From JACQFZ01 sp045810625 (lineage in GTDB: Bacteria > Pseudomonadota > Gammaproteobacteria > Acidiferrobacterales > Sulfurifustaceae): 36,834 nucleotides of DNA. Every line of letters starts with the position of its first letter. The first letter of the stretch is position 1. Shown here piece after piece: positions 16,355 to 24,440 of this stretch. Location: the NCBI GenBank assembly GCA_045810625.1, contig JBJMVQ010000067.1, positions 1 to 36,834 on the forward strand, in the 5' to 3' direction. The notes under the pieces were generated by a model that saw nothing but the letters and a program-made list of their open reading frames with translations, ran no database searches and was not told the origin of the DNA. Position numbers and translations under genes: made by a program.

Positions 16355-16906
16355 CTAGCTTACCGGGCCGACCAATGAGAAGAGCGCGGCCTGAGCCACC
16401 AGAACGCCTTGCGCGTCTCTCAATTCGACCGAAATCTCGACTTCCCTTTTGCTGTTGTCCGCCGGCATCGCGCCGGCGCAAACAGCGGTGATCGTGCCAC
16501 GCGCCTTATGAAAATACTCCATGTTTATGCGCGTAACGATGAAGCGCGCATCGCCGGGAATGGAATAAGCGAGCGCGAGGTTGCCGGCGAACTCGGCGAG
16601 ATTGGATAACGCGATAGCATGCAGGCAGCGAAGATGATTGCGCAGCTTGCGACGATCGCGCATCCGCGCACGCGCGTAGCCGACCTTCAGCTCCAACACC
16701 TCCGCTTTGATGCTTCCCGAGTACGGCGCGACGCGGCCGATGATCCAACTGAACAACTTCTTGCCGCCGGGCAGACTCTGTAGCGCATCCCACGCGATTC
16801 GGACCCGATCGGTCGGCCTGGCCTGCATCAACGCTTTCAAAACGCCGGGGAAACTCTTCGGCGATGCCGCGCGCGCCGCAATCGAAGGTGCAGTTGAATT
16901 AGACAT
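16355..16906 (-). CDS. DUF4442 hotdog-fold protein, putative thioesterase
   Basis: Hotdog-fold protein of 183 aa resembling the DUF4442 / PaaI-like family, with the typical central segment RNHLRCLHAIALSNLAEFAG (residues about 94-113) and a following strand region ARFIVTRINMEYFHKARG. Family members are presumed acyl thioesterases. The ATG at 16906 overlaps the end of the desaturase gene by 8 bp, which suggests translational coupling. The longer open frame reads back through the desaturase and is rejected. Together with the 4HBT protein and the alpha/beta hydrolase it gives the cluster three candidate thioester hydrolases, so their individual roles cannot be told from sequence. Confidence 0.8.
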   Translation of the reverse strand: MSNSTAPSIAARAASPKSFPGVLKALMQARPTDRVRIAWDALQSLPGGKKLFSWIIGRVAPYSGSIKAEVLELKVGYARARMRDRRKLRNHLRCLHAIALSNLAEFAGNLALAYSIPGDARFIVTRINMEYFHKARGTITAVCAGAMPADNSKREVEISVELRDAQGVLVAQAALFSLVGPVS

Positions 16907-17900
16907 TAGCGATCGTCTCGCTCTGTGGGGAAACGGCAGCGCCCATGGATGCGCTCCCGACATAAGGATAAGGATACCGCTTCGTCGAGCAGCGCAGAGC
17001 GGCCAGCACGCCGCCGACGATCGGCGGCTGATGCCGTTCATGGTAACCGTTCTCGGATAGCCACTTGTGTACCCTGGGCAGCTTGTAGCCCGGTACCTTG
17101 GGGTACAAGTGATGCTCGAGATGATAGTTATTGCCGAAGAGCAGAATCGTGTAGAACCAGGACGTGTAGCTCCTCGAGTCTTTGAACTCGCCGGGCTGCG
17201 TGCCCCCGTGCTCGAGGTACGGTCGTATGCCGGTCGTGGGAATCAACAACAGGTACGGCAGCACGAATGCGTACATTACGTACGACAGATTGTAAATTCC
17301 AACGACGATGTAGCCGATGAGCCACAGGAGCATGAACCCGAAGCCCAGCGCGCTGTAGAACGCCAGTTGCTTTTGCGAAAACGGCAGCCGGTAACTCTTC
17401 GGCATCGGCTTTCCTAACACCACCGCGACCGCGTTTTGCGTGAACTTACGGTTCGCGGCGATGCGCGCGAAAAACAGCCGGCTCCAAAACCCGCGGAACC
17501 GTGCGAGCACCGCGGTATCGGGATCGTCTGCTTCGTTCGTGAAGCGATGATGCGGCCAGTGCGAGATGCCGAGACCCACCGACGGAAAAAAGAAAACCGA
17601 ACCGGCGAATGCGCCAAGCACCATGTTGGCGGTCTTGCTTTTCACCATCGATAAATGAATACCTTCATGCGACAACCAGCCGAGCACGTGAAGCCCGTTG
17701 CTCGCCAGCAACCCCATGACGATGACCGCCGGAATCTTCAACAGCAGCGGCCAGCTCGACATCGCGGCCGCGTAGCCGAGATATCCGCAGCCGAAGTACA
17801 ACGCGAAGCTGTACGCGAAATAGAGAACCACCCACGCCGGCTCCGGTTCGAAGAACTTCGCAGGCAAGACAGGCCTCGCTCTCTCCCTGACCTCAGTCAT
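16899..17900 (-). CDS. Membrane fatty-acid desaturase / hydroxylase-type diiron enzyme
   Basis: Integral-membrane desaturase-superfamily protein (PF00487-like), 333 aa, with hydrophobic stretches near residues 22-46, 52-72, 90-110 and 178-222. The three histidine boxes are intact: HEGIH (78-82), HWPHH (114-118) and HLEHH (260-264), with an additional H231 in LEHGG. It would desaturate, acetylenate or hydroxylate an acyl chain using a ferredoxin-type donor. The ATG at 17900 has GGAGG upstream, better than the earlier in-frame ATG. It follows the third Rieske gene by 56 bp and overlaps the DUF4442 gene. With the FAAL and ACP it recalls alkyne cassettes, but only one desaturase is present. Confidence 0.88.
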   Translation of the reverse strand: MTEVRERARPVLPAKFFEPEPAWVVLYFAYSFALYFGCGYLGYAAAMSSWPLLLKIPAVIVMGLLASNGLHVLGWLSHEGIHLSMVKSKTANMVLGAFAGSVFFFPSVGLGISHWPHHRFTNEADDPDTAVLARFRGFWSRLFFARIAANRKFTQNAVAVVLGKPMPKSYRLPFSQKQLAFYSALGFGFMLLWLIGYIVVGIYNLSYVMYAFVLPYLLLIPTTGIRPYLEHGGTQPGEFKDSRSYTSWFYTILLFGNNYHLEHHLYPKVPGYKLPRVHKWLSENGYHERHQPPIVGGVLAALRCSTKRYPYPYVGSASMGAAVSPQSETIANV

Positions 17901-17956
17901 ATCGAAACCTCCATGTGCGTAATCACGATTGGAGCCGGCGCGGGGTTGCACGCCGC

Positions 17957-19039
17957 TCAGGCGACGGAAACCGCCCGCGGCGCGGTCTTGCCGGGCGATG
18001 CGCTCACGCCGTTCTCCTGCTCGACGAGCTGCTTCAAGATTCGCCGCGCTTCAATCGGCGTCGCATCGTCGAGGATGTACACCGGCTGCATCGATTCCAG
18101 GTCGATCGTCTTCATCATCGCCAACTGGTCCTCGATCATCGGCTTGTCCTGCTTCTGCAGCGCCAATTCGGCTGACGCCGCCATCGCCTTGTCGAGCATC
18201 TCGCTCTCGAGGGAGAAGTTGCGCGACACGCTCCAGAAGAAGCGCGTCTTGGTCGCGGAGACCGGGGTCAGCATGTTGCCGGCGTGAATACCGGTCAGAT
18301 GTTTGTCCTCCGTGTCCGCTTCCACATACCGAATGCTGATGAGAATGTTGCCCGGCGGATCCCAGCGGACGTTCTGCTGTTTGTCCACCTTGATCTTCTG
18401 CAGCGTCGGATTGAACCGCTGAAAATCCGCGCCGGCCGTGATGTTGTAGTTGAACCGCTTGCACCACAACGTGTTGCCGATCCGTTCGCGTTTGACTTGC
18501 TCCTTCGAAACGTTCTCCAGCCCGGCGCCGAGCGTGCCGGCGTGCGTGAAGGTGACATGCGTCAGGTCGAGCGCATTGTCGGTGCACATCTCGTAGTGAT
18601 TGTCGATGTAAAAAACGCCGCGGATAGTGCGATAGTTCTTCTTGTCGTCGATGAAGCTGTAGTCCGGCAGCAACGATTCGTCGGGAGTTTTCTCACCCAT
18701 CCAAACCCAGACGGCGCCCATGCGCTCGACGATCGGATACGACTTGATCGTGGAGTTGCTCGGAATCGGGCCGTTCCCGCCCGGATGCGGGTTGTGCACG
18801 CACTTTCCGGTGCAGTCGAACTGCAAGCCGTGATACGCGCAGCGCACCCGGTCGCCTTCCAGCTTCCCCAAATGCAGAGGTGCGTAGCGATGCGGACAAA
18901 TATTCGACATCGCCACCGCCTCGCCATTCTCTTTGCGGTACAGCAAAACCGGCTGTTCGAGTATGTACCGCATCATCAGCGTGCGGGTGATTTCGTAGTC
19001 CCACCCCGCGATGTACCAGGCGTTTCGCAAGTAATTCAT
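17957..19039 (-). CDS. Rieske non-haem iron oxygenase, VanA/DdmC type (third of three)
   Basis: Oxygenase component of 360 aa. Rieske ligands C48, H50, C67 and H70 (CPHRYAPLH...CAYHG) and mononuclear iron ligands H161, H166 (DLTHVTFTH) and probably D298 (LQKQD) are all present. The bridging aspartate is D158. It is the most divergent of the three tandem copies. The ATG at 19039 has GGGAGA upstream and matches the N-termini of its paralogues (NYLRNAWYIAGWDYE). The family usually performs O- or N-demethylation or hydroxylation; the substrate here is not known. No VanB-like reductase is encoded nearby. Confidence 0.9.
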   Translation of the reverse strand: MNYLRNAWYIAGWDYEITRTLMMRYILEQPVLLYRKENGEAVAMSNICPHRYAPLHLGKLEGDRVRCAYHGLQFDCTGKCVHNPHPGGNGPIPSNSTIKSYPIVERMGAVWVWMGEKTPDESLLPDYSFIDDKKNYRTIRGVFYIDNHYEMCTDNALDLTHVTFTHAGTLGAGLENVSKEQVKRERIGNTLWCKRFNYNITAGADFQRFNPTLQKIKVDKQQNVRWDPPGNILISIRYVEADTEDKHLTGIHAGNMLTPVSATKTRFFWSVSRNFSLESEMLDKAMAASAELALQKQDKPMIEDQLAMMKTIDLESMQPVYILDDATPIEARRILKQLVEQENGVSASPGKTAPRAVSVA

Positions 19040-19140
19040 GTCCGTCTCCCAGGTTTCGTGCAAATGAATCGGTCCGCTCGCCGACCGAATCCCCGTGCAC
19101 TGCGCGTGCGCGGCCGATCCGGTCGACGACAGTCAATACC

Positions 19141-20211
19141 TCAGGCGGCGCGGTGCGACTGTTCCGCGAGCTCCCGCTGCTCGTCCTCGATCATTTTGCG
19201 CAGCGCCCGGCGCACGCGGTTCGGCGTCACGTCTCCCGGGAGCGCGGCGAGCGGAAGGCTGAAGATATCGGTCGTACCCATGTTCTTGTGCTGCCACTCG
19301 ATCATTTCGACGTCTTCTTTTTCCAAGCCGACGGCCGCCGCTTTGCGCATGATGACGTCCATCTGATCGCTGTCCAGATAGAAATTGCGCGCGAGGCTCC
19401 AGAACTGCCAGGTCAGATTCTCCGACGCCGGCGTCATCATGGTGGAGATGTTGATCAGGGTCAGTTGTTCCTTGTCGGTCCCCGCCAACCAATACGTCGG
19501 GATGATCGCCACGTGCCCGGGCGCGTTCCAGCGAACGGCGTTCGCCTTGTCGCACTTGACGCCCTTCAGCGCCGGATTGAAATTCTGGAAGTCCGGGCTC
19601 GCGTTGACGTTCTTGCTCGAGCGCTTGCACCAGTACGTGTTCCCGTCCTGAATGTTTTCCACCTGCTCGTTGTATAGATTCTCCGGCTCGTTCCCAAGGC
19701 CGCCGGCGTGCAGATACGGCAGGTGCGTGAGATCGAGCACGTTGTCGGTAATCAGCTCGTAGTGCGCCTTCACCGGGCACATGCCGTGAATCTCGCGGTA
19801 CTTGTCCTTCTCGTCGATCCAGCTGAAATCCGGCATCAGCGAGAGATCGGGCGTCTTATCCCCCATCCAGATCCAGATCGCGCCCCACTTCTCGACCACC
19901 GGATAGGTCGTCAGCTTCGCACGCGGCGGAATCGGCCCGTTGCCGGCCGGGTGCGGATTCTTCACGCACTGCCCGGTGCAGTCGAACTGCAATCCGTGAT
20001 AGCGGCACTCCACGACGTCGCCCCGAAGCACGCCGTGGTCGAGCGGGGCCATCCGATGCGGGCATACGTTCGACATCGCGACCGGCGTTCCATCCTCTTT
20101 CCGGTACATCAGCACGGATTCGCCCAAGATCTGGCGCGAGAAGAGGTTGCGCGTTATTTCTTCGCCCCATGCCGCTACGTACCATGCGTTCCGCAAGAAT
20201 TTCGCTTCCAT
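19141..20211 (-). CDS. Rieske non-haem iron oxygenase, VanA/DdmC type (second of three)
   Basis: Oxygenase component of 356 aa. Rieske ligands C50, H52, C69 and H72 (CPHRMAPLD...CRYHG) and iron ligands H163, H168 (DLTHLPYLH) and probably D300 (LEKED) are intact. It is very similar to the first copy, for example both share CTGQCVKNPHP and EKWGAIWIWMG, which points to tandem duplication. AGGAGA precedes the ATG at 20211. It lies 114 bp after the first copy and 101 bp before the third, so the three are likely one transcript. Electrons could come from the cluster ferredoxin. Active-site divergence between copies suggests different positions or successive steps. Confidence 0.92.
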   Translation of the reverse strand: MEAKFLRNAWYVAAWGEEITRNLFSRQILGESVLMYRKEDGTPVAMSNVCPHRMAPLDHGVLRGDVVECRYHGLQFDCTGQCVKNPHPAGNGPIPPRAKLTTYPVVEKWGAIWIWMGDKTPDLSLMPDFSWIDEKDKYREIHGMCPVKAHYELITDNVLDLTHLPYLHAGGLGNEPENLYNEQVENIQDGNTYWCKRSSKNVNASPDFQNFNPALKGVKCDKANAVRWNAPGHVAIIPTYWLAGTDKEQLTLINISTMMTPASENLTWQFWSLARNFYLDSDQMDVIMRKAAAVGLEKEDVEMIEWQHKNMGTTDIFSLPLAALPGDVTPNRVRRALRKMIEDEQRELAEQSHRAA

Positions 20212-20325
20212 CGTCGGTCTCCTGAATTTATTTATTCAATCGAAATTTCGCACGCAGGATTCAAGTGCCGTATGGCATGGCGCCGGCGTTCCTGCCCGCC
20301 CGGACGCCGGCGCCGTTCTTCCTCG

Positions 20326-21444
20326 TTACGCCGTCTCGACGGCCGGCTCCGCGTGCCTGACTGCCGCACCGCGCGCTGCGAGCTCCTGCAATTCCCGCTG
20401 CTCGTCCTCGATTCTCTTGCGCAAATAGCGCCGCACGCGCGTTGGCGTGACGTCTCCGATGAGCGCCACGAGATCGAGCTTCGTGATATCCGGCGTCCCC
20501 ATCTGCTTGTACTGCGCCTCGATGATCCCGGTATCCTGTTTGACCAAACCCACCTCGGCCTCGTGACGGATCATTGCATCGACTTCCTTGCTATCGACAT
20601 GGAAGTTGCGGGCGATGCTCCAGAAGTGATGCGTCTTGCCGTCTGAAGCGGGCGTCAACATGAACGCGATGCTCAAGCCGGTCTTGTGCTCGTCGACGGT
20701 CCCAGTCTTGCGATAGTTGACCAGAATCGCCATGTGACCCGGAGCGTCCCAACGCGTGTTGTTGTTCTTGTCGCAGCGAATCGTCTTGAGTATCGGATTG
20801 ACCGCCTGCATGTCGGGGCTCGCCATGATGTTCTTCGTCGAGCGCTTGCACCAGAACGTCGTGCCTTCCTGGACGTCTTCGACGACTTCATTCGCCACGT
20901 TCTCCGGCCCGCTGCCGAGGCCACCCGGATGGACGTACGACAGGTGCGTGAGGTCCATCACGTTGTCCATGATGAGCTCGTAGTGGGCATTGACGACGAG
21001 CACATCGCGCACCGCGCGCCACTCTTGCGGCCTGTCGAGCCAGCTGAAATCCGGCAGCATCGACAAATCCGGAGTCTTGTGCCCCATCCAGATCCAGATC
21101 GCGCCCCACTTTTCGAGCACCGGATAGCTCGGCACTTTCGCGCGCGTCGGGATCGGACCGTTGCCGCCCGGATGCGGGTTCTTGACGCACTGACCGGTGC
21201 AATCGAACTGCAGCCCGTGATACGGACACTCGACGACGTCCCCGATGAGCTTGCCTTTGTGCAACGGTGCGAAGCGGTGGGGGCAGACGTTCGACATCGC
21301 GACCGGCGTGCCGTCCTCTTTGCGATACAGCAGGATCGATTCGCCAAGGATGTCGCGCGCAAACATCGTGCGCGTCACTTCGTAGTCCCATGCCGCCACA
21401 TACCAGCAGTTCCGTAAATACTTCACAGCGTTGGTAGATTCCAT
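20326..21444 (-). CDS. Rieske non-haem iron oxygenase, VanA/DdmC type (first of three)
   Basis: Oxygenase component of 372 aa, first gene of the upstream unit. Rieske ligands are C54, H56, C73 and H76 (CPHRFAPLH...CPYHG). Iron ligands are H167, H172 (DLTHLSYVH) and probably D304 (LVKQD), with D164 as the bridge between adjacent subunits. The ATG at 21444 is chosen because TTGGAGGCTTTA precedes it and because its N-terminus aligns with the paralogues; the earlier in-frame ATG adds 54 unrelated residues. Members of this family use a separate reductase, which is missing here. The reaction is unknown; hydroxylation, desaturation or demethylation are all within the family's range. Confidence 0.92.
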   Translation of the reverse strand: MESTNAVKYLRNCWYVAAWDYEVTRTMFARDILGESILLYRKEDGTPVAMSNVCPHRFAPLHKGKLIGDVVECPYHGLQFDCTGQCVKNPHPGGNGPIPTRAKVPSYPVLEKWGAIWIWMGHKTPDLSMLPDFSWLDRPQEWRAVRDVLVVNAHYELIMDNVMDLTHLSYVHPGGLGSGPENVANEVVEDVQEGTTFWCKRSTKNIMASPDMQAVNPILKTIRCDKNNNTRWDAPGHMAILVNYRKTGTVDEHKTGLSIAFMLTPASDGKTHHFWSIARNFHVDSKEVDAMIRHEAEVGLVKQDTGIIEAQYKQMGTPDITKLDLVALIGDVTPTRVRRYLRKRIEDEQRELQELAARGAAVRHAEPAVETA

Positions 21445-21572
21445 TAAAGCCTCCAAGCTTCTTGTCGTTAGCGTGATCCGTGCGTGTGTCAGCGGCGACG
21501 CGCAGCCACCGGCCTGGACAAATCCAGCTGCACTGATGCAGGTGCAGGCCGACTGCGCGACGCGTTCGCCGT

Positions 21573-21586
21573 CGCGGAATTCCGCG
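21573..21586. promoter_or_regulatory. Perfect 14-bp palindrome upstream of the Rieske operon
   Basis: cgcggaattccgcg is a perfect palindrome centred about 135 bp upstream of the first Rieske start codon. It is a candidate operator or part of a structured leader; there is no direct evidence of binding. Confidence 0.4.
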
Positions 21587-21880
21587 CAGTAGGCGCGGCG
21601 CGACATTGCGCGGGCGAGAGAAATGCGATGGGGACGACGACATGCACCGGCGAGCCACCGATAAGACGGTGGACTCGGTGGACAAACGGGGCGACGTCGC
21701 GACGGGCGCGCGATCGTTGATCGACGCCGGCGTGAAAGATGGCGGCGTGGGCCGCGCGATGAACTCGAGAAGGGATGCGGCGATATGCCCGCATCGATTC
21801 ACGTAGCGGATTTGCGCGCGTACGCGAACGGGGGCAATTCGAGCGACATTCCTTGTCCAAAACGCAAACTGCCATTGCTC

Positions 21881-21906
21881 CGTCCCTGTTATTCGTCCCT
21901 GTTAAT
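21881..21906. repeat. Tandem 13-bp direct repeat
   Basis: cgtccctgttatt (21881-21893) is immediately followed by cgtccctgttaat (21894-21906), with 12 of 13 bases the same. It lies about 440 bp upstream of the Rieske operon. It could be an iteron-like regulator site or a simple slippage duplication. Confidence 0.6.
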
Positions 21907-22229
21907 TGATTCCTTCCGTGGCACTTCCGTGACACATCTCGGTCGATTGTAATGGCGACCGTGGATGCGTCGATGACAGCGCGCATAGGTAACGCTCTGA
22001 CGCATGCGCTGTCAATAGTCCACCTAGGTCATGCGAGCACATGCATTCCAAGAAGCGGCTGATCGAGAAATACGGTGTATCGCGCTCTCGTGCTCCAAAC
22101 GCGATCGCGCGCCCGACGAACACCCTCCGTCAACTCACAGAAGATGAGCGGGTCAACGGTTCTGTTTCAGTGCAGAAGCGTTGTTTCGTAAACGTCGATA
22201 GTGCAAACGTTTTCGACTTGGGCAGGAAC

Positions 22230-22250
22230 GAAATCGCCGCGAGCGGCGAT
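22230..22250 (-). terminator. Candidate terminator of the mla/ABC-2 operon
   Basis: Arms atcgccgc (22233-22240) and gcggcgat (22243-22250) form a perfect 8-bp stem 19-36 bp past the permease stop codon. On the minus strand the stem is followed only by TTTCGTT, a weak U-tract, so termination may be partial. Confidence 0.4.
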
Positions 22251-22268
22251 AGGAGAATCGCGAACGAT

Positions 22269-23030
22269 CTATTCGCGCAATCGGTAACCGATCTTCAGCA
22301 GGTAGAGCGTCACACCGGACAGCAGCACGAGAAAACCGGTGATCACGGCGAAGCTCACCCAGGGGCTCACGTCGCCGGTGCCGAAGAAACCGTAGCGAAA
22401 TCCGTCGATCGCGTAGAAAAACGGGTTCAAATGCGAAATCGTTCGCCAGAACGACGGCAGACCGTGCAACGAATAGAAAACGCCGCTCAGGAATGAAAGC
22501 GGCAGAATCACGAAATTTTGAAAACCGGCGAGCTGATCGAACTTCACCGCCCACACACCCGCAATCACGCCAAGCACAGCGGGGACGGCGGCGCCTAACA
22601 CCGCAAACACGAGCAGGGCTCCGGGATGCGCTACCGAAAACGGCGCGTACGGAAACGAGATCAGATAGACACCCAGCCCGACGATCAACCCCCGCAGCAC
22701 GGCCGCGCCCACGAATGCGATGAAGAACTCCAGATGCGACAGCGGCGCGAGCAGGATGAACACCAGATTGCCGGTGATTTTCGACTGGATCAGACTCGAC
22801 GAGCTGTTGGCGAACGCATTCTGGATCACCGACATCATCACGAGACCAGGCACCAGAAACGCCGTATAGCTGACGCCCGGGAACACGTCGACGCGGCCGG
22901 AGAGCGCGTGGCCGAATACCAGCAGATAGAGCAGCGCCGTCACCACGGGCGCCGCGAGCGTTTGCAGCAGGACTTTCGTGAAGCGAAGAACTTCCTTGTA
23001 AAACAGCGTGTAGAGGCCGCGCAACCTCAT
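22269..23030 (-). CDS. ABC-2 type transporter permease (YadH-like)
   Basis: Inner-membrane permease of 253 aa with about six hydrophobic segments, including the amphipathic N-terminus (LYTLFYKEVLRFTK) and the ABC-2 core with MMSVIQNAFANSSSSLIQ. It matches the YadH-like ABC-2 exporters. It overlaps the ATPase gene by 4 bp (ATGA), so the two form one exporter of unknown substrate. In betaproteobacteria this pair commonly sits between mlaB and ibaG; here the neighbour downstream is the accessory cluster instead of ibaG. A role in exporting the cluster's product is possible but not needed to explain its position. Confidence 0.9.
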   Translation of the reverse strand: MRLRGLYTLFYKEVLRFTKVLLQTLAAPVVTALLYLLVFGHALSGRVDVFPGVSYTAFLVPGLVMMSVIQNAFANSSSSLIQSKITGNLVFILLAPLSHLEFFIAFVGAAVLRGLIVGLGVYLISFPYAPFSVAHPGALLVFAVLGAAVPAVLGVIAGVWAVKFDQLAGFQNFVILPLSFLSGVFYSLHGLPSFWRTISHLNPFFYAIDGFRYGFFGTGDVSPWVSFAVITGFLVLLSGVTLYLLKIGYRLRE

Positions 23031-23947
23031 GGCGCCCGACCCCGCGTCAGCTCGACGAACACGTCCTCGAGATCCGCCTCCTCGATTTCTAAATCCTTGA
23101 TGGCCGCCCCGCTCGCGCGCAGCGCGTCGAGCACCGCGATGATTGAGTCGCTGTCCTTTTGCAGCTGCAGCTCGACCCGGTTCCCGTCGACACGGCGCAG
23201 CTTCGCGGCCAACGCCGGGGGCGGCGCTGCCAGCGGTTGATCGATCGTCAGTGCAAGCTTCAGCGTGCGTCCAATGCCCCGCGCAAGAAGCCCGCGAGTC
23301 GTGTCGAGCGCGATGACCTCACCGCGATCGATGATGGCAATGCGATCGCACAGCGCCTCGGCCTCCTCGAGATAGTGCGTCGTGAGCACGATCGTATGTC
23401 CCAGGCCATGCAGGCGGCGCACGAATTCCCAGAGCGATTTGCGCTGATCAACGTCGACACCGGCCGTCGGCTCGTCGAGCACCACCACGCGCGGCTTGTG
23501 CACCAGCGCCTGCGCAATCATGACGCGGCGCTTCATGCCCCCGGAAAGTGCGCGCATGTTCGCGTCGGCCTTGTCGGTGAGCCGTAATCCGTGCAACAGC
23601 TCGTCGATCCACGCATCGTTGTGGTCGAAGCCGAAATATCCCGACTGAATCCGCAAGACTTCGCGCACCGTGAAGAACGGATCGAATACGACTTCCTGAG
23701 GCACGACGCCGAGGCAGCGGCGGGCGCTGCGATAGTCGCGCACAACGTCGTGCCCGAGCACATGCACGCTTCCCGTCTGGAACCGGGTGAGCCCGGCGAC
23801 GATATTGATGAGGGTGGACTTGCCGGCCCCGTTCGGCCCGAGCAGCCCGAAGAACTCCCCCTCGCGCACCGTCAGGTCGACGCCGTTTAGGGCGTGAACG
23901 CTCGGGTAACGCTTGTGCAGGTTAGCGATCGCGATCGCGGCGGACAT
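23027..23947 (-). CDS. ABC transporter ATP-binding protein (YadG-like)
   Basis: Cytoplasmic ATPase of 306 aa that pairs with the ABC-2 permease. The Walker A motif is GPNGAGKST, the signature is LSGGMKRR, Walker B is VVVLDEPTAGVD and the H-loop is TTHYLEEAE. The C-terminal 80 residues form the small extra domain usual in YadG/NodI-type ATPases. It starts 157 bp after mlaB, a spacer with no clear terminator, so it may be part of the mla transcript. The exported substrate cannot be inferred from sequence. Confidence 0.93.
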   Translation of the reverse strand: MSAAIAIANLHKRYPSVHALNGVDLTVREGEFFGLLGPNGAGKSTLINIVAGLTRFQTGSVHVLGHDVVRDYRSARRCLGVVPQEVVFDPFFTVREVLRIQSGYFGFDHNDAWIDELLHGLRLTDKADANMRALSGGMKRRVMIAQALVHKPRVVVLDEPTAGVDVDQRKSLWEFVRRLHGLGHTIVLTTHYLEEAEALCDRIAIIDRGEVIALDTTRGLLARGIGRTLKLALTIDQPLAAPPPALAAKLRRVDGNRVELQLQKDSDSIIAVLDALRASGAAIKDLEIEEADLEDVFVELTRGRAP

Positions 23948-24104
23948 GCGTGCGGTTCTTCGACTTATCGTTCGCGCGAGGTAATTGCCGGGCTATTGTA
24001 CCGGGTTGTCAAAGAAGTGATTAACGACCGTCGCGCCCGTTTTCCGCCCGGAGCACGATCCGTCACGCGGTAAGACGGGAACGGAAGCGAAAGAGGCGGG
24101 AGGA

Positions 24105-24440
24105 TTAGCTGCCGTTCACACCCAGCGCATGCCCGAGGCTGTTCACCCGTATCAACGAGCAAACCTGATCGGGCACATTGCTGAACGTGAGCGGTCGGTT
24201 CTTGAGGCGCGCGAGCCGTAACCACTCGACAAGCAGGGCCAGCCCGGCGCTGTCCGCGCGCGTCACGCCCTTCAAATCGACGGTAATCGCCCCACCCGGC
24301 TCTTGGAGCCATTTCTGCGTTTGATCGAGCAGCCCCGGTACCGTTTCGAACGTCAGCGATCCGCTCGCGGAAAGCATGCCGTCGCTTCGCGTAACCGCAG
24401 CGCTCTCTGCTGCCGACGCCGAGCGCGCTCCGTCTGTCAT
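24105..24440 (-). CDS. mlaB: STAS-domain protein MlaB
   Basis: Cytoplasmic STAS-domain subunit of the Mla phospholipid transporter, 111 aa; it binds the MlaF ATPase and stabilises the MlaFEDB complex. The conserved loop VTRADSAGLALLVEWL (about residues 59-74) with the serine in DSAGL is clear. The first 20 residues are low-complexity and not conserved. It overlaps mlaC by 4 bp (ATGA) and closes the mlaFEDCB order. Confidence 0.93.
   Translation of the reverse strand: MTDGARSASAAESAAVTRSDGMLSASGSLTFETVPGLLDQTQKWLQEPGGAITVDLKGVTRADSAGLALLVEWLRLARLKNRPLTFSNVPDQVCSLIRVNSLGHALGVNGS

Larger units (their letters stand above)
21445..22229. other. Long non-coding region upstream of the Rieske operon
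   Basis: No credible gene in either strand. It should contain the promoter of the Rieske-desaturase operon. It holds a perfect 14-bp palindrome (21573-21586), a 20-nt imperfect palindrome with arms ctgcac/gtgcag (21528-21547), and a tandem 13-bp direct repeat (21881-21906). No regulator gene, transposase or attachment site was recognised. Confidence 0.5.

Noticed and set aside
8067..21444. Standard polyyne or caryoynencin-type cluster
   Set aside because: Those clusters carry several membrane desaturases; only one is present here, while three Rieske enzymes and a diiron enzyme are not part of the known set.
22041..22496. Plus-strand open frame of 151 codons in the spacer before the Rieske operon
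   Set aside because: More than half lies antisense to the ABC-2 permease, and the remaining part shows no protein-like conservation pattern or ribosome-binding site.
8067..23030. Phage or ICE origin of the accessory cluster
   Set aside because: No integrase, tRNA, conjugation or phage gene and no flanking direct repeats were found.
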